A stretch of DNA of 64,000 bases from Fodinibius saliphilus (GTDB lineage Bacteria > Bacteroidota > Rhodothermia > Balneolales > Balneolaceae): positions 124,001 through 188,000 of the forward strand of contig NZ_VAWF01000002.1 in NCBI RefSeq assembly GCF_005869845.1, read 5' to 3'. Made by a program: the position numbers and the translations under genes. The number at the start of each line of letters is the position of its first letter. Within the stretch, counting starts at the first letter, position 1. Positions 48,135 to 57,909 of this stretch are shown here, one piece after another. The notes below the pieces were generated by a model. The model was not told where the DNA came from and did no database searches. It saw nothing but the letters and a program-made list of their open reading frames with translations.

Positions 48135-49538
48135 CTATGGGAAAATACCCATCTGCTCGTACATGATACCCACCTTATTGATAGCACTCAAAAAGGCAGC
48201 TGTACGTAGATCGATATCATGTTCTTTTCTCAGTTCGTTTAATTCTTTATAAGCATTGATCATTGTTTCCTCAAGACCGGAATCAACCAAATCGTATTCA
48301 TCTGCTCCACGAGCAAGCCTTCCCATTTCAGCTTCTGTAAACGTCCGGTTTGAAATATTTTCAATCTCATTCAGAATCTTGCGATAACTGCTCTCCTCAA
48401 AACGCTTTTCCATACGACCAAATCGAACGTGGGATAAGTTTTTAAGCCATTCAAAATAAGAGACCGTAACGCCACCTGCATTCAAATAATTATCCGGAAT
48501 AATCAGAGCACCTTTCTCTTTCAGAGTTTGGTGAGCCTTAGCTGTGGTAGGACCGTTAGCAGCCTCTGCAATTATTTTCGCCTGTATTTCCGAGGCATTA
48601 TCTTCATTAAGTTGGTTTTCTAGAGCAGCGGGAATCAAGATATCGCATTCAGCCTCAAGTACTGATGTATTATTTTCCAGTTCTTTTGTATTCTCAAAAC
48701 CAATAATTGAACCAGTCTCTTCGCGGTATGCTACCAGTTCTTCCAGGTTAATACCATTTTTATCATAGATAGAACCCTCAATCTCAGCAACCCCAACCAT
48801 TTTTGCGCCGCCCTCAATCATATATTTAGCAGCATAATAGCCTACATTACCAAGGCCCTGAATAATAAATGTCTTGCCTTCCAGACCTTGCTTAAGGCCA
48901 AGCTCTTCCATATCATTTTTATTACTACAGGCCTCACGAACACCAAAATACACTCCACGTCCGGTTGCTTCTGTACGCCCTCGAACTCCGCCCTGAGGAA
49001 TCGGCTTACCGGTTACGCAAGCTTCCGCATTGATATCTGACTTGAGCTGACGATAGGTATCCAATATCCAGCCCATCTCCCGCGCGCCGGTTCCATAATC
49101 AGGTGCCGGCACATCAGAACCAGGCCCAAGAAATTCTTTTTTGATGAGTTCATAGGTATATCTGCGTGTGATCCGTTCAATTTCAGCATCCGAAAAGCGT
49201 GATTTATCAATCTTTATGCCTCCCTTAGCTCCTCCAAAAGGCACATCCACAACAGCACATTTATACGTCATCAATGCTGCCAAAGCCATCGTTTCATCTT
49301 CATTAACAGTCATACTAAAACGAATACCCCCCTTTGTCGGCAGTTTGTGATGACTGTGCTCAACACGCCACCCATGAATCACTTCGATAGAGCCATCATC
49401 TCGTTCCAAGGGGAATGTTATATGATAGACATTATTACATATTTTTATTTGATCAAGTAAACCTTGATTGTAATCTGAAAATTCAGCTGCAATATCAAAA
49501 GCACGATTAACCTGGGCAAAAAACTTATAATCAGACAT
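48135..49538 (-). CDS. gdhA: Glu/Leu/Phe/Val dehydrogenase (glutamate dehydrogenase)
   Basis: Oxidative deamination of glutamate or its reverse, 467 residues. Motifs are the substrate lysine in LPTKGGIRFS, the catalytic region KCAVVDVPFGGAKGGIKI, DVPAPDYGTGAREMGWILD and the nucleotide fold IIQGLGNVGYYAAKYM. The length and spacing fit the hexameric small GDH class. Cofactor preference (NAD or NADP) is not obvious from the sequence; the Glu in AEIEGS after the Rossmann turn hints at NAD. It is monocistronic as far as can be seen. Confidence 0.93.
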   Translation of the reverse strand: MSDYKFFAQVNRAFDIAAEFSDYNQGLLDQIKICNNVYHITFPLERDDGSIEVIHGWRVEHSHHKLPTKGGIRFSMTVNEDETMALAALMTYKCAVVDVPFGGAKGGIKIDKSRFSDAEIERITRRYTYELIKKEFLGPGSDVPAPDYGTGAREMGWILDTYRQLKSDINAEACVTGKPIPQGGVRGRTEATGRGVYFGVREACSNKNDMEELGLKQGLEGKTFIIQGLGNVGYYAAKYMIEGGAKMVGVAEIEGSIYDKNGINLEELVAYREETGSIIGFENTKELENNTSVLEAECDILIPAALENQLNEDNASEIQAKIIAEAANGPTTAKAHQTLKEKGALIIPDNYLNAGGVTVSYFEWLKNLSHVRFGRMEKRFEESSYRKILNEIENISNRTFTEAEMGRLARGADEYDLVDSGLEETMINAYKELNELRKEHDIDLRTAAFLSAINKVGIMYEQMGIFP

Positions 49539-49655
49539 ATATAAAGTTCCTCATTTAACAATGAATTTAACGTCCATTGCTACTTATTAGTGATTATGGA
49601 ATGACAGACAATCGCAATATTCTAAGAGAGTATCAAATAGATTTAGCAAAACTAC

Positions 49656-50168
49656 TTAGTTGAACACGGCAGAATGGATACGTTTCCAGTCTTTGGGCAT
49701 ACCATTGGTTTTCATCAACACAACATTCTTAACAGTGAATCGGATGTAAAACGTTCTTCCCATTAAATTCAGTAACCGTTCCTTTTCCTTTTGAGTAAGA
49801 TCACCGTATAACAAACTTAGATGCGGCATATAACCTTCCCCATTATCATTAAAAAGGCGTTGTGCTTTTTTATGAACCTCGTTCAGCGTTTCAGACTTCT
49901 TTACATGAACAAAAAGCGACTGATAAAACGTATTTTGATAACCGGCCCTGGTAAGCTCTAACTCAAATGGATGTACAGAAGAAGCTAGTGTATTTGTCAG
50001 CGTTATCGATTCCGTCTCTGATAGGTTAATACTTCCAAGCAAAGTAACATGAGGCGAAAAGACAGGAGTATCATGTTTTTGACTTAGCTTTTTGATGCGC
50101 TCTTGAAGTTCATATGCAATATCGCCAGTGGGCTCAAACCATAGTGAATACTCAGCCGAATCTGTCAT
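49656..50168 (-). CDS. 2H phosphoesterase (2',3'-cyclic-nucleotide phosphodiesterase-like)
   Basis: 170 residues from the second ATG of a tandem pair at 50171-50166, five bases after a strong gaggagg; an upstream extension to 50237 is possible but weak. Two HxS/T motifs define the 2H fold: SPHVTLLGSI and MPHLSLLYGDL. Such enzymes open cyclic nucleotides or ligate/cleave RNA 2',5' bonds. The start region overlaps nothing if this start is used; the upstream gene ends 62 bp before. Confidence 0.78.
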   Translation of the reverse strand: MTDSAEYSLWFEPTGDIAYELQERIKKLSQKHDTPVFSPHVTLLGSINLSETESITLTNTLASSVHPFELELTRAGYQNTFYQSLFVHVKKSETLNEVHKKAQRLFNDNGEGYMPHLSLLYGDLTQKEKERLLNLMGRTFYIRFTVKNVVLMKTNGMPKDWKRIHSAVFN

Positions 50169-50229
50169 CATACCCTCCTCTTTATTAATAAGAATATAAA
50201 CCTCTTCCCTGCAAGCTAAGAGAGTTTTA

Positions 50230-51036
50230 TTAATCATTCAATGGCAGATACAAATGTAGATGGTCAGCCGTTCCAACATGTCGAATACTTTCCAGGCCTA
50301 GCCCTTCAAGGGTTGTAGCCAGCAGCCAATTCTTCCATTCCGATCTTCCTTTGGTTCGCAAATCTACGGCGTGTACGTATCCGTCTTGCTGCACAAAATG
50401 CAAAGAGTGTTTTCTTTGGGGCAACCCCATCTTTATATAATCTTCTGGCCTACGCTGTATGTCTGTTACTAAAATATCACTGTCGGCAAGCGTTGCTGTA
50501 GAAAGTGCTACGCGCATGATAGGATGTAGCGATCGATAGTAACTGCTTACCTGCTCGGTTTTGGCATTGAGTTCTGAAAAATACAGCAATCCGTAGAGGG
50601 TATATGCAGCCACAAGCAATGCAATAGCACCCTGTACATACCTATTCAAGCGCCACCCACTGCTGAATCGAATCTTTAGAAATAGTGCATAACATAACAA
50701 GAGCAGTATGGTTGCCAGTAACCCACCCCCGAGCGCCAACCATCCATCAAAATGATACCTACTATACAAATACACAGATGTTCGAATTAATAAAAAGAAT
50801 GGAGCAACAAAGCTACAAACCACAACCGCTATATATAATATAAACTTCGTTGCGATGTTCGAAGAGTAAGAGCTGGATTCAGAGGGAAAAGGCTCTCCTT
50901 TCTTTTCTTCGAGATCTGCTAACTGCCGGTCGAACTGGTTATTTAGCTCAGCAAGCTCACTGGTAGATAGCTTCTTGTTTGAATCTACTGCTGACATAAT
51001 ATATGGTGACTTCTGAAAATTGCTTAGCTTTTTCAC
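50230..51036 (-). CDS. Membrane protein with a C-terminal DD-peptidase/hedgehog-like domain
   Basis: 268 residues. A cytoplasmic N-terminal segment (about 60 residues, acidic coil ELAELNNQFDRQLADLEEKK) is followed by three hydrophobic helices (KFILYIAVVVCSFVAPFFLL; LALGGGLLATILLLLCYALF; GAIALLVAAYTLYGLLYF). The last 100 residues contain KHSLHFVQQDGYVHAVDLRT and GTADHLHLYLPL, the SxH / HxVD / HxH spacing of the peptidase M15-hedgehog fold, so it could be a zinc peptidase facing the periplasm. Start is GTG at 51036 or ATG at 50997 (MSAVDSNKK). Confidence 0.65.
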   Translation of the reverse strand: MKKLSNFQKSPYIMSAVDSNKKLSTSELAELNNQFDRQLADLEEKKGEPFPSESSSYSSNIATKFILYIAVVVCSFVAPFFLLIRTSVYLYSRYHFDGWLALGGGLLATILLLLCYALFLKIRFSSGWRLNRYVQGAIALLVAAYTLYGLLYFSELNAKTEQVSSYYRSLHPIMRVALSTATLADSDILVTDIQRRPEDYIKMGLPQRKHSLHFVQQDGYVHAVDLRTKGRSEWKNWLLATTLEGLGLESIRHVGTADHLHLYLPLND

Positions 51037-51064
51037 GTTTTATATGACAGCATAGTTACAAAAT

Positions 51065-51095
51065 AAAAAAGGGTCCCGGTAAAAACCGGAACCCC
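51065..51095 (-). terminator. Terminator after the small membrane protein gene
   Basis: On the minus strand ggggttccggt pairs with accgggaccc across a short T loop, followed by six T (51065-51070). It lies between the YeaQ-like gene and the DD-peptidase-like gene and should stop leftward transcripts of the former. Confidence 0.8.
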
Positions 51096-51249
51096 GTACA
51101 TCTCATCACAATCCCTATTGGAATGTAAATAAAAGGAATCAACTTGTCATATTGATCCTCAATAAATATTCTTAATGAACTTAAAACCCTTGCCAGACAG
51201 TATATTAAGGCTTAGTGAGATAGAATGCAGTGTTTGTTCTTCTTCTGGG

Positions 51250-51510
51250 TTAATGAATCTCTTCGCTTTGCTGGTGAAACACATTGAGTATAAACAAGAT
51301 TGAAAGGCTCCCCAACATAGCAAATAAAAAACCTCCGGGAAGTTGCAAAGCAATGGTAACACCACCCATTACTAACGAACCTGCAACACCAGCTGCAAGA
51401 TTTGGCACCATATCAATCGTTGTATTCCACATGGCAAGTTTTGCTATTGCCCCTATGACCATACCCAATGCAATAAGCCAAAAAATTGTTGTCCCGTCTA
51501 AAACTTCCAT
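51250..51510 (-). CDS. Small integral membrane protein, GlsB/YeaQ/YmgE-like
   Basis: 86 residues with three hydrophobic segments: TIFWLIALGMVIGAIAKLAM, PNLAAGVAGSLVMGGVTIAL and GGFLFAMLGSLSILFILNVF. The pattern of glycine-zipper helices fits the transglycosylase-associated/YeaQ family linked to stress, but the match is by layout only. The gap after its stop holds the terminator. Confidence 0.65.
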   Translation of the reverse strand: MEVLDGTTIFWLIALGMVIGAIAKLAMWNTTIDMVPNLAAGVAGSLVMGGVTIALQLPGGFLFAMLGSLSILFILNVFHQQSEEIH

Positions 51511-51651
51511 TCGTCAAATATTGTTTGAATTATAGAATTTATTGACTCAAAAATAACTTTTTTTATCTGATTTTGGAACTGAAATCTGGATCCCTATAAA
51601 ATCGGAAATCTTCTGTATTTTAAAGCAGATTCTGATTTATATATTAGCGTG

Positions 51652-52749
51652 ATGGAACAAACCGATATCCGGAAAATTATACATATCGATATGGATGCTT
51701 TTTATGCATCTGTTGAGCAAAGAGATTTCCCCGAATATCGCGGGAAGCCGGTAATTGTCGGGGGGTCTCCCGAGGGCAGGGGAGTCGTAGCGGCCGCTAG
51801 CTACGAAGTTCGTAAATTTGGTGTACACTCTGCAATGCCTGCTGCTAAAGCAGTTCGGCTGTGTCCTCATGCCATTTTTGTGAAACCCCGCTTCGAAGTA
51901 TATCGAGAAGTTTCGAAACAAGTTCGTGAAATATTCTTTGAATATACCGACCTTGTTGAACCACTTTCCCTTGATGAAGCCTACCTTGATGTTACTGAAA
52001 ACCATATCAACCTACCTTCTGCCACTCTTATTGCCAAAAAGATACGCAAGCGAATCAAAGAAAAAACAAGACTTACAGCTTCTGCAGGAGTTGCACCCAA
52101 TAAATTTTTGGCAAAAATAGCTTCAGATTTGAATAAACCCGACGGACTTGCTGTAATCTTACCCGAAGATGCTGAAGACTTTCTTGAAAAGCTTGAGATT
52201 GGCGAGTTTCACGGCATAGGTGATGCCACAGAGGCAAAAATGAAATCGGTGGGTATTAATAACGGTCATGATCTTAAAAAGTGGTCCGAGATTGAACTGG
52301 TGAACACCTTTGGGAAAACGGGCCGCCATTACTACCGTATTGTTCGTGGGATAGACCGCCGGGAAGTAAAAAAGGATCGTATACGAAAATCCATCGGCAA
52401 AGAACGCACTTTTACCGAAGATATTGAGGATATGGGCTGGATACAGAATTTCCTGCGCGAGCTGGCCTCTAAAATATCACAGCGAATGACCGAGAAGAAA
52501 ACGGCCGGCAAAACCGTTACTCTCAAGGTTCGATATGATGATTTTGAAACTATTAGCCGCAGCACCTCATTCAATCACTATATCCATAAACCTAAGGATA
52601 TTGCCGACACTGCCATTTCCCTGCTCGATGAAACGGAAGTAGGGGAACGTAAAGTACGATTGCTGGGGATTACCCTCTCAAATCTTAATCTCAGTGAAAA
52701 AGGATATTTTAAACAACTTGAAATTCCATTTGAAGAATCTTCAAAATAG
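51652..52749 (+). CDS. dinB: DNA polymerase IV
   Basis: Y-family translesion polymerase, 365 residues. Motifs: IIHIDMDAFYASVEQRD at the N-terminus (first catalytic Asp), VEPLSLDEAYLDVT (SLDEAYLD motif with catalytic Asp-Glu), SAGVAPNKFLAKIASDLNKP, and the helix-hairpin-helix GIGDATEAKMKSVGI. The C-terminus has KQLEIPFEESSK, which fits the QLxLxF clamp-binding motif expected in this protein. Start is ATG at 51652 just after an in-frame GTG. No LexA-type operator is evident upstream. Confidence 0.95.
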   Translation: MEQTDIRKIIHIDMDAFYASVEQRDFPEYRGKPVIVGGSPEGRGVVAAASYEVRKFGVHSAMPAAKAVRLCPHAIFVKPRFEVYREVSKQVREIFFEYTDLVEPLSLDEAYLDVTENHINLPSATLIAKKIRKRIKEKTRLTASAGVAPNKFLAKIASDLNKPDGLAVILPEDAEDFLEKLEIGEFHGIGDATEAKMKSVGINNGHDLKKWSEIELVNTFGKTGRHYYRIVRGIDRREVKKDRIRKSIGKERTFTEDIEDMGWIQNFLRELASKISQRMTEKKTAGKTVTLKVRYDDFETISRSTSFNHYIHKPKDIADTAISLLDETEVGERKVRLLGITLSNLNLSEKGYFKQLEIPFEESSK

Positions 52750-52846
52750 TGAACTATTTGGAGCTTCCCTTTTATAAAATAAATAGTTTCCTCTGTAGGT
52801 CTGTGTTCTTAACTTCCACCGTTTTTTAGAATTGACCCTTTTTCAC

Positions 52847-53848
52847 ATGAGCTACCAACTTTCCGACTTCGACTTTGATCTACCTGATGAAATGATAGCC
52901 CAGAAACCGGCACAACCCCGGGACCACGCACGACTGCTAGTCTACGATCGTGAAACCGGTAACATTGCTGATGATCGCTTCTATAACCTACTGGAATACC
53001 TGCCAACCAACACCACGTTGGTACTCAACAACAGTAAAGTTGAAAAATGCCGGCTTCTTTTCGATGAAGGAAAAAAAGAAATTTTTGTACTGGATGCCGT
53101 AAATAATACAACCATACGTGCTTTGGTTAGGCCGGGTAAAAAGTTTAAAAAGGGTCGCACGGTAGAACTTACCGATACTATTTCTGCAAAAGTACTGGAT
53201 ATTGATGAGGAAGGCATTCGAACATTAGAGCTAAATCCCAGCCTAGGCAAACCAGCCTATAACGAACACAAACATACCCCCTTCCCACCCTACATCGAAC
53301 AAGATGAATCGCTTTCAGAAGAATACCAGACAGTTTATGCACAGGATCTGGGCAGCAAGGCTGCTCCTACAGCAGGTCTTCACTTCACTGATGAACTTCT
53401 TGAAAAAATAGAAGAGCAGGGCATAGAAGAAGCAGAAGTAACCTTGCATGTGGGACTCGGTACTTTTGCCCCCGTTAAAACGGAGACCATCGAAGAACAT
53501 ACCATGCATTCGGAATGGTTTGAAATCACAAAAAATACCGCCCAACAACTAAATAGTGCCACCCATAGAACTGCCGTTGGCACCACTAGTGTACGCGTGT
53601 TGGAATCTTGCCTAAAAAAATACGACCGATTTCGTGCCACCGATATGGATACAGATATATTTATCCGGCCCGGATTTGAATTCCAAGCTACCGATGCTCT
53701 TATCACCAACTTTCACTTACCTAAAAGTACGCTACTAATGCTGGTTGCCGCTTTTACTGGCTACGAAGAAATGAGAAAAATATACCAGCATGCCATCGAT
53801 GAGGAATATCGATTCTATTCCTTTGGCGATGCCATGCTGATACTTTAA
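52847..53848 (+). CDS. queA: S-adenosylmethionine:tRNA ribosyltransferase-isomerase
   Basis: Transfers the ribosyl part of SAM to 7-aminomethyl-7-deazaguanine in tRNA to make epoxyqueuosine, 333 residues. Diagnostic stretches are FDFDLPDEMIAQKPAQPRDHARLL, TTLVLNNSKV, TVYAQDLGSKAAPTAGLHF-type text (YAQDLGSKAAPTAGLHFTDE), VTLHVGLGTFAPVKTE and NFHLPKSTLLMLVAAFTGYE. The usual NTKV...R loop reads NNSKVEKCRL. It follows dinB by 97 bp on the same strand. Confidence 0.95.
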   Translation: MSYQLSDFDFDLPDEMIAQKPAQPRDHARLLVYDRETGNIADDRFYNLLEYLPTNTTLVLNNSKVEKCRLLFDEGKKEIFVLDAVNNTTIRALVRPGKKFKKGRTVELTDTISAKVLDIDEEGIRTLELNPSLGKPAYNEHKHTPFPPYIEQDESLSEEYQTVYAQDLGSKAAPTAGLHFTDELLEKIEEQGIEEAEVTLHVGLGTFAPVKTETIEEHTMHSEWFEITKNTAQQLNSATHRTAVGTTSVRVLESCLKKYDRFRATDMDTDIFIRPGFEFQATDALITNFHLPKSTLLMLVAAFTGYEEMRKIYQHAIDEEYRFYSFGDAMLIL

Positions 53849-53917
53849 TAATATGGATCAACTGATTGGTTTAGCCCTCATTTTTGAGCATAACCCAATG
53901 AACAGATTACAAGAAAC

Positions 53918-54292
53918 TTAGCTGTCAGGGTTGTCCTGTTGCTGTTGTTGCTTCATCTGATCTTGCATTTGGCTACTATCAACCATTTTGATCTGGTTTT
54001 TGAGCGATGTTGACAGCTCTTCGACATCATCTTCGTCCAGCACTTCATCAATGCTTTCGATGCCTACCTTGTTCAATAAGTTGTAAACCATACGGTTGAA
54101 CAACATTTGCTGAGCCGCAGAGCTTAACTGCATCAACTGCTCTTGTGGAATCTGTGCGCCAGACAGCTTCACTTTATTCATCACCGGCTCAAGCAGCTTT
54201 TCAACCTTCTTCGACATTTGCTTCTCTAACTCCTTGGCATCAGTGTTTTCTTTACTTGTCACTTCATTGCCATTAGGATCAACTAATTTCAT
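53918..54292 (-). CDS. Small helical unknown protein with a Gln-rich tail
   Basis: 124 residues, almost all helix-forming: KELEKQMSKKVEKLLEPVMN, LMQLSSAAQQMLFNRMVYNL, then an acidic VLDEDDVEELSTSL stretch and a C-terminal MKQQQQQDNPDS tail. No signal or membrane segment. I do not recognise the family. It is convergent with queA and isolated on its own strand. Confidence 0.65.
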   Translation of the reverse strand: MKLVDPNGNEVTSKENTDAKELEKQMSKKVEKLLEPVMNKVKLSGAQIPQEQLMQLSSAAQQMLFNRMVYNLLNKVGIESIDEVLDEDDVEELSTSLKNQIKMVDSSQMQDQMKQQQQQDNPDS

Positions 54293-54506
54293 ATCAAATC
54301 TTTATTTGTTTTAGTATTGCTTCACGTTTTGAACAACGAACCGAAGGATATCGTTTATATCGCCATTAATCAATTAAAACAGTGTTTAAATGTCTGATAC
54401 CAAACTATTGTTTCCTCCATTCGACCGGACAGCTTAGTTGACAATTAGATTAATAATAAATAGTTTAATGTTGAACTATATAAAATAAAGTTAATATACT
54501 CACAGC

Positions 54507-55106
54507 ATGGCAACCACTCTTAAAAAGACTACAAATAAAACTGACATCAAATACCCCATTCATGATCTATTACAAAAGCGGTGGAGTCCACGTGCATTTT
54601 CGGACAAATCCATAGAACCTGAACTACTAAAACAGCTTTTTGAAGCCGCCCGCTGGGCCCCATCTTCATACAATGAGCAGCCCTGGCATTTTATTGCTGC
54701 TCGCAAAGAAGATGAAGAAGCATTCAAAAAGCTTTCAGCCGTCATGAATGATTTTAACCGGGGCTGGGCTTTAGCCGCTCCTGTGCTGGTATTAGGGCTC
54801 ACAAAAACTACCTTCGAAATGAATGAAAACTCCAATCCCCATGCCGGGCATGACCTGGGACAGGCCATTTCACACCTTACTTTTGAGGCAAGTCGTCACG
54901 ATCTCTATGTGCACCAAATGGCCGGCATACTTCCCGACAAAGCCCGGGAGATCTATGATATTGCAGAAAATGTTGAACCGATGACGATGTTTGCTATCGG
55001 TTATAAGGAAGCAGCCTCACAGCTTGATGACGGTCTCCAAGAAAAGGAACAAGCACCCAACGAGCGTAAACCTCTTAGTGATATCCTTACCCTCAATGCA
55101 GGTTGA
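54507..55106 (+). CDS. Nitroreductase family protein
   Basis: 199 residues, FMN-dependent fold. The N-terminal motif RWSPRAFSDKSIEPELLKQL and AARWAPSSYNEQPWHFIAAR bind FMN; the central DLGQAISHLTFEASRHDLYV and the FAIGYKE strand complete the core. Family members reduce nitroaromatics, quinones or act as dehalogenases; the natural substrate is unknown. A strong bidirectional terminator follows. Confidence 0.9.
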   Translation: MATTLKKTTNKTDIKYPIHDLLQKRWSPRAFSDKSIEPELLKQLFEAARWAPSSYNEQPWHFIAARKEDEEAFKKLSAVMNDFNRGWALAAPVLVLGLTKTTFEMNENSNPHAGHDLGQAISHLTFEASRHDLYVHQMAGILPDKAREIYDIAENVEPMTMFAIGYKEAASQLDDGLQEKEQAPNERKPLSDILTLNAG

Positions 55107-55421
55107 AGTAGATCAGATAATGATAAAAGGTAAGCCCGGGATATATCCTGGGCTTACCTTTTGCTCTACTTTTTTAGGTGCCACCTATACCTACAATAAA
55201 TCCCCTCTTCAAAAGAAGTAAATAAAGAAATCATTGATATTCTTTATTAAAAAATAGTGCCAACAATCCTAAATTTACCTGTACCATACACCTTTCAGGC
55301 TAGATGGGTAGAAGCCCGCTTGTGAAAAAGTTCTGGCGACATTACACAAACCAACTGGTATTAAGATTACCCCAAAACCGCTTCTTAATCTCTGTGGTCT
55401 GCGTCGCTATCTAAATTTTTA
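55107..55421. other. Gap holding a terminator and otherwise empty
   Basis: Apart from the hairpin at 55125-55163, the 315-bp gap between the convergent nitroreductase and sugar dehydrogenase genes shows only an AT-rich weak hairpin (aataaagaaatc ... tattctttatt near 55220-55245). I see no small gene. Confidence 0.5.
55125..55163. terminator. Bidirectional terminator hairpin
   Basis: The arms aaaaggtaagcccggg and cctgggcttacctttt pair over 16 positions with one G-T pair, loop atatat; A-run before and T-run after let it serve the rightward nitroreductase and the leftward sugar dehydrogenase. Confidence 0.9.
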
Positions 55422-56552
55422 TCATTCATTTTCAGGTATAACACGCACAATACCATTATCGCCCTCAGTAGCTATATAAATATAACCATCGGGACCCTGT
55501 TTTATATTTCGAGTTCTGCCTATATCACGCAAAACGATCTCTGTATCTGTCACCGTATTATTTTTCACCTTACAATGCACGATATAACCAAACTTTAACG
55601 ACCCCACCAACAGATCGCCCTTCCATTCCGGATATTTATCACTGGTTACAAATGTCATCCCTGAAGGAGCAATAGACGGATCCCAATACCACTCAGGTTG
55701 TTCCATTCCGGCCCTCGCCGTATCCTCAGCAAACTCGGTACCGCTATAGTTAATGCCATAACTTATAATAGGCCATCCATAATTATTACCCGCTTTTATA
55801 ATATTAACTTCATCACCACCACGAGGACCGTGCTCATGCTCCCACAGCTCTCCCGTTTCTGGATTTAGTGCCATCCCCTGCGGGTTACGAATGCCGTAGG
55901 CAAAAATAGCATTCTTTGCATCAGCTGAATCCACAAAAGGGTTATCTTCGGGAATACGGCCATCATCGTGCAGGCGATATATTTTACCAGCATCACGTGT
56001 AATATCCTGGGGATTTACATCTCTATTACCACGATCACCAATCCCAAAATAGACATAGCCTTCATTATCAAAAACGATGCGGCTGCCGAAATGCTGACCC
56101 CGTGTAGTATTGGGCTCAGCTTTGTAGAGCATTTCTTTATCTATGAGCTCTGTACGCCCCTCATTAAGACGTGCCCGCATCAATGCCGTATTGGCACCAC
56201 CACCCCCTTCGGGACTGGAGTAGGTAATATAGATCCAGCCGTTTTGCTCATAATTGGGGTGAAGCGCAATATCGAGCAGTCCGCCCTGGCTGCGGGCCCA
56301 GACCTTGGGTACCCCGGCAATAGGCTCGTCGCGCAGTTTCTCATCATTATAAAGCCATAAATCCCCACTGCGTTCCGTAATTAACATCGTACCATCGGGC
56401 AGCCAAGCCATACCCCACGGCACTGATATCTCTGATATAATAGTCTCGGTACTAAGAGCATTCTTGTCCTGGGCTACACTACAGTTGGCAACAGCAACGG
56501 TTATAATCATAATTACTACTGCCACCCATCGTCTTTGAGCATTATTCTTCAT
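55422..56552 (-). CDS. PQQ-dependent sugar dehydrogenase (soluble aldose type)
   Basis: 376 residues from the ATG before KNNAQRRWVAVVIMIITVAVAN, a signal peptide. The six-bladed propeller of soluble glucose/aldose dehydrogenases is indicated by VPWGMAWLPDGTMLITERSG, GGLLDIALHPNYEQNGWIYI, RGQHFGSRIVFDNEGYVYFG, YGIRNPQGMALNPETGELWE, HEHGPRGGDEVNIIKAGNNYGWP and IKQGPDGYIYIATE. It oxidises sugars in the periplasm if PQQ is available; no PQQ genes are in the window. A longer start at 56618 is in frame but adds a non-signal extension. Confidence 0.92.
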   Translation of the reverse strand: MKNNAQRRWVAVVIMIITVAVANCSVAQDKNALSTETIISEISVPWGMAWLPDGTMLITERSGDLWLYNDEKLRDEPIAGVPKVWARSQGGLLDIALHPNYEQNGWIYITYSSPEGGGGANTALMRARLNEGRTELIDKEMLYKAEPNTTRGQHFGSRIVFDNEGYVYFGIGDRGNRDVNPQDITRDAGKIYRLHDDGRIPEDNPFVDSADAKNAIFAYGIRNPQGMALNPETGELWEHEHGPRGGDEVNIIKAGNNYGWPIISYGINYSGTEFAEDTARAGMEQPEWYWDPSIAPSGMTFVTSDKYPEWKGDLLVGSLKFGYIVHCKVKNNTVTDTEIVLRDIGRTRNIKQGPDGYIYIATEGDNGIVRVIPENE

Positions 56553-56732
56553 GGTTTTCAAGAGTCTTATTTGATATTTATCTGTGAGACAATAACTTAT
56601 AAAGCATATATTTCGCATCAGAGAAAAGCTTCAACGTCAAAGTCCCAGCTCTTCCGAAAAATCAATTTGGGATTTCTGGCCTTTGCATTACGTATAGTAT
56701 AGTAAAATTTACAATTAAAATTGGGGATCAGT

Positions 56733-57737
56733 ATGGACTTGGATTTTAAAAAAGCATCACAATCGTTTGACTCGTTACCATATCAAGAGCGTCTTAAATC
56801 AGTATTAGAACTTGTTAAAAGCACACTTTCTATCGTCGGAAAAGATGCCGACATCATAAAACCCTGGGTGCGTATGGCAATTTACCATACTTTCATGGTC
56901 AGCTTTTTCTTTGGAGGTTTACTTTTCTGGCAGTTTTCGCAATACGGTTACGGGATACTATCTTTTTTTCTGGGATTCATTCTCTTCCTGTATAAACACT
57001 TTTATAACAACAAACAGGAGATGCGAATGAGTTGGATCGTCTACGAAACCCTTATCGGTAACGATCCTTCTTTCAAAGAATCGGTGGCTGTAGATAAAAA
57101 GTTAAAGTCTCAGCGACGCAAAATCGCATGGATTGATATTGCAATGGCCTTTGTAAACAAGGGTAAGTTTGCTGGCGGCGGTATCGTAAAAATGTTAATG
57201 CGCCTCTTTGTATCGGGAATGGAAGAAGTTTGGGATCTTGCCAACCACTATATGATTCCATCTGTTGCTGTTGATAAGATGGATCTCAGCCTGGCTTTCA
57301 AAGAGATGAAGAAACTTAAAGACCGTATTCCCGAATCGCTGGTAGGAGTCTTCGGAATCGACTTTCTGGGCAAAATAGTGCGGCAGGTCACTATCCCTAC
57401 CTATATTGGCCTTTTCCTAATATCTGCTGCCTTGGGTTATTTCGGCACAGACTTTCTGCCGACTTCTTCCATTGATGTAAATGGACAACCAGTTATGTTT
57501 AGTTGGTTACCCATTATTCTTGCCCTGTGGCTGGGAAAATTGTTCAATAATATCTTCGAACGTACTGTTACAGCTGTCAAAGTGACCTACTTCACTGTTT
57601 TTTATACCAAAATAACCCATCCCGACCGTATTCGAGAAGATATGCGCGAAGAGCTTACCGACTACCTCAAGCTGAAAGGAGTAAACGAAGTAGATAACCT
57701 GGAAGAACAGGATGTAGAACCTGCTACCACTCCTTAA
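56733..57737 (+). CDS. Unknown integral membrane protein
   Basis: 334 residues from the ATG at 56733 (preceded by gggga). Hydrophobic helices lie at about 50-85 (YHTFMVSFFFGGLLFWQFSQ, GILSFFLGFILFLY), 225-250 (YIGLFLISAALGYFGTDFL) and 258-275 (SWLPIILALWLGKLF). The region between is basic and soluble (DKKLKSQRRKIAWIDIAMAF), and the C-terminus is acidic (VDNLEEQDVEPATTP). No family is recognised. It is the last chromosomal gene before tRNA-Arg. Confidence 0.75.
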   Translation: MDLDFKKASQSFDSLPYQERLKSVLELVKSTLSIVGKDADIIKPWVRMAIYHTFMVSFFFGGLLFWQFSQYGYGILSFFLGFILFLYKHFYNNKQEMRMSWIVYETLIGNDPSFKESVAVDKKLKSQRRKIAWIDIAMAFVNKGKFAGGGIVKMLMRLFVSGMEEVWDLANHYMIPSVAVDKMDLSLAFKEMKKLKDRIPESLVGVFGIDFLGKIVRQVTIPTYIGLFLISAALGYFGTDFLPTSSIDVNGQPVMFSWLPIILALWLGKLFNNIFERTVTAVKVTYFTVFYTKITHPDRIREDMREELTDYLKLKGVNEVDNLEEQDVEPATTP

Positions 57738-57909
57738 TACTAACCATAGGGGTAGTTTACTGGGAAAAAGATGACCAAAAAACAGGTTGTTATTTAGCCT
57801 TTGAAGCTAGATATTTAGACTCCATTTAAAAATGGAAATTCCAGTGTATAGTTCGTAACAGTTACACAGCTTCTGCACCATCTATACTCCTTTTAGAAAC
57901 TGATTTAAT

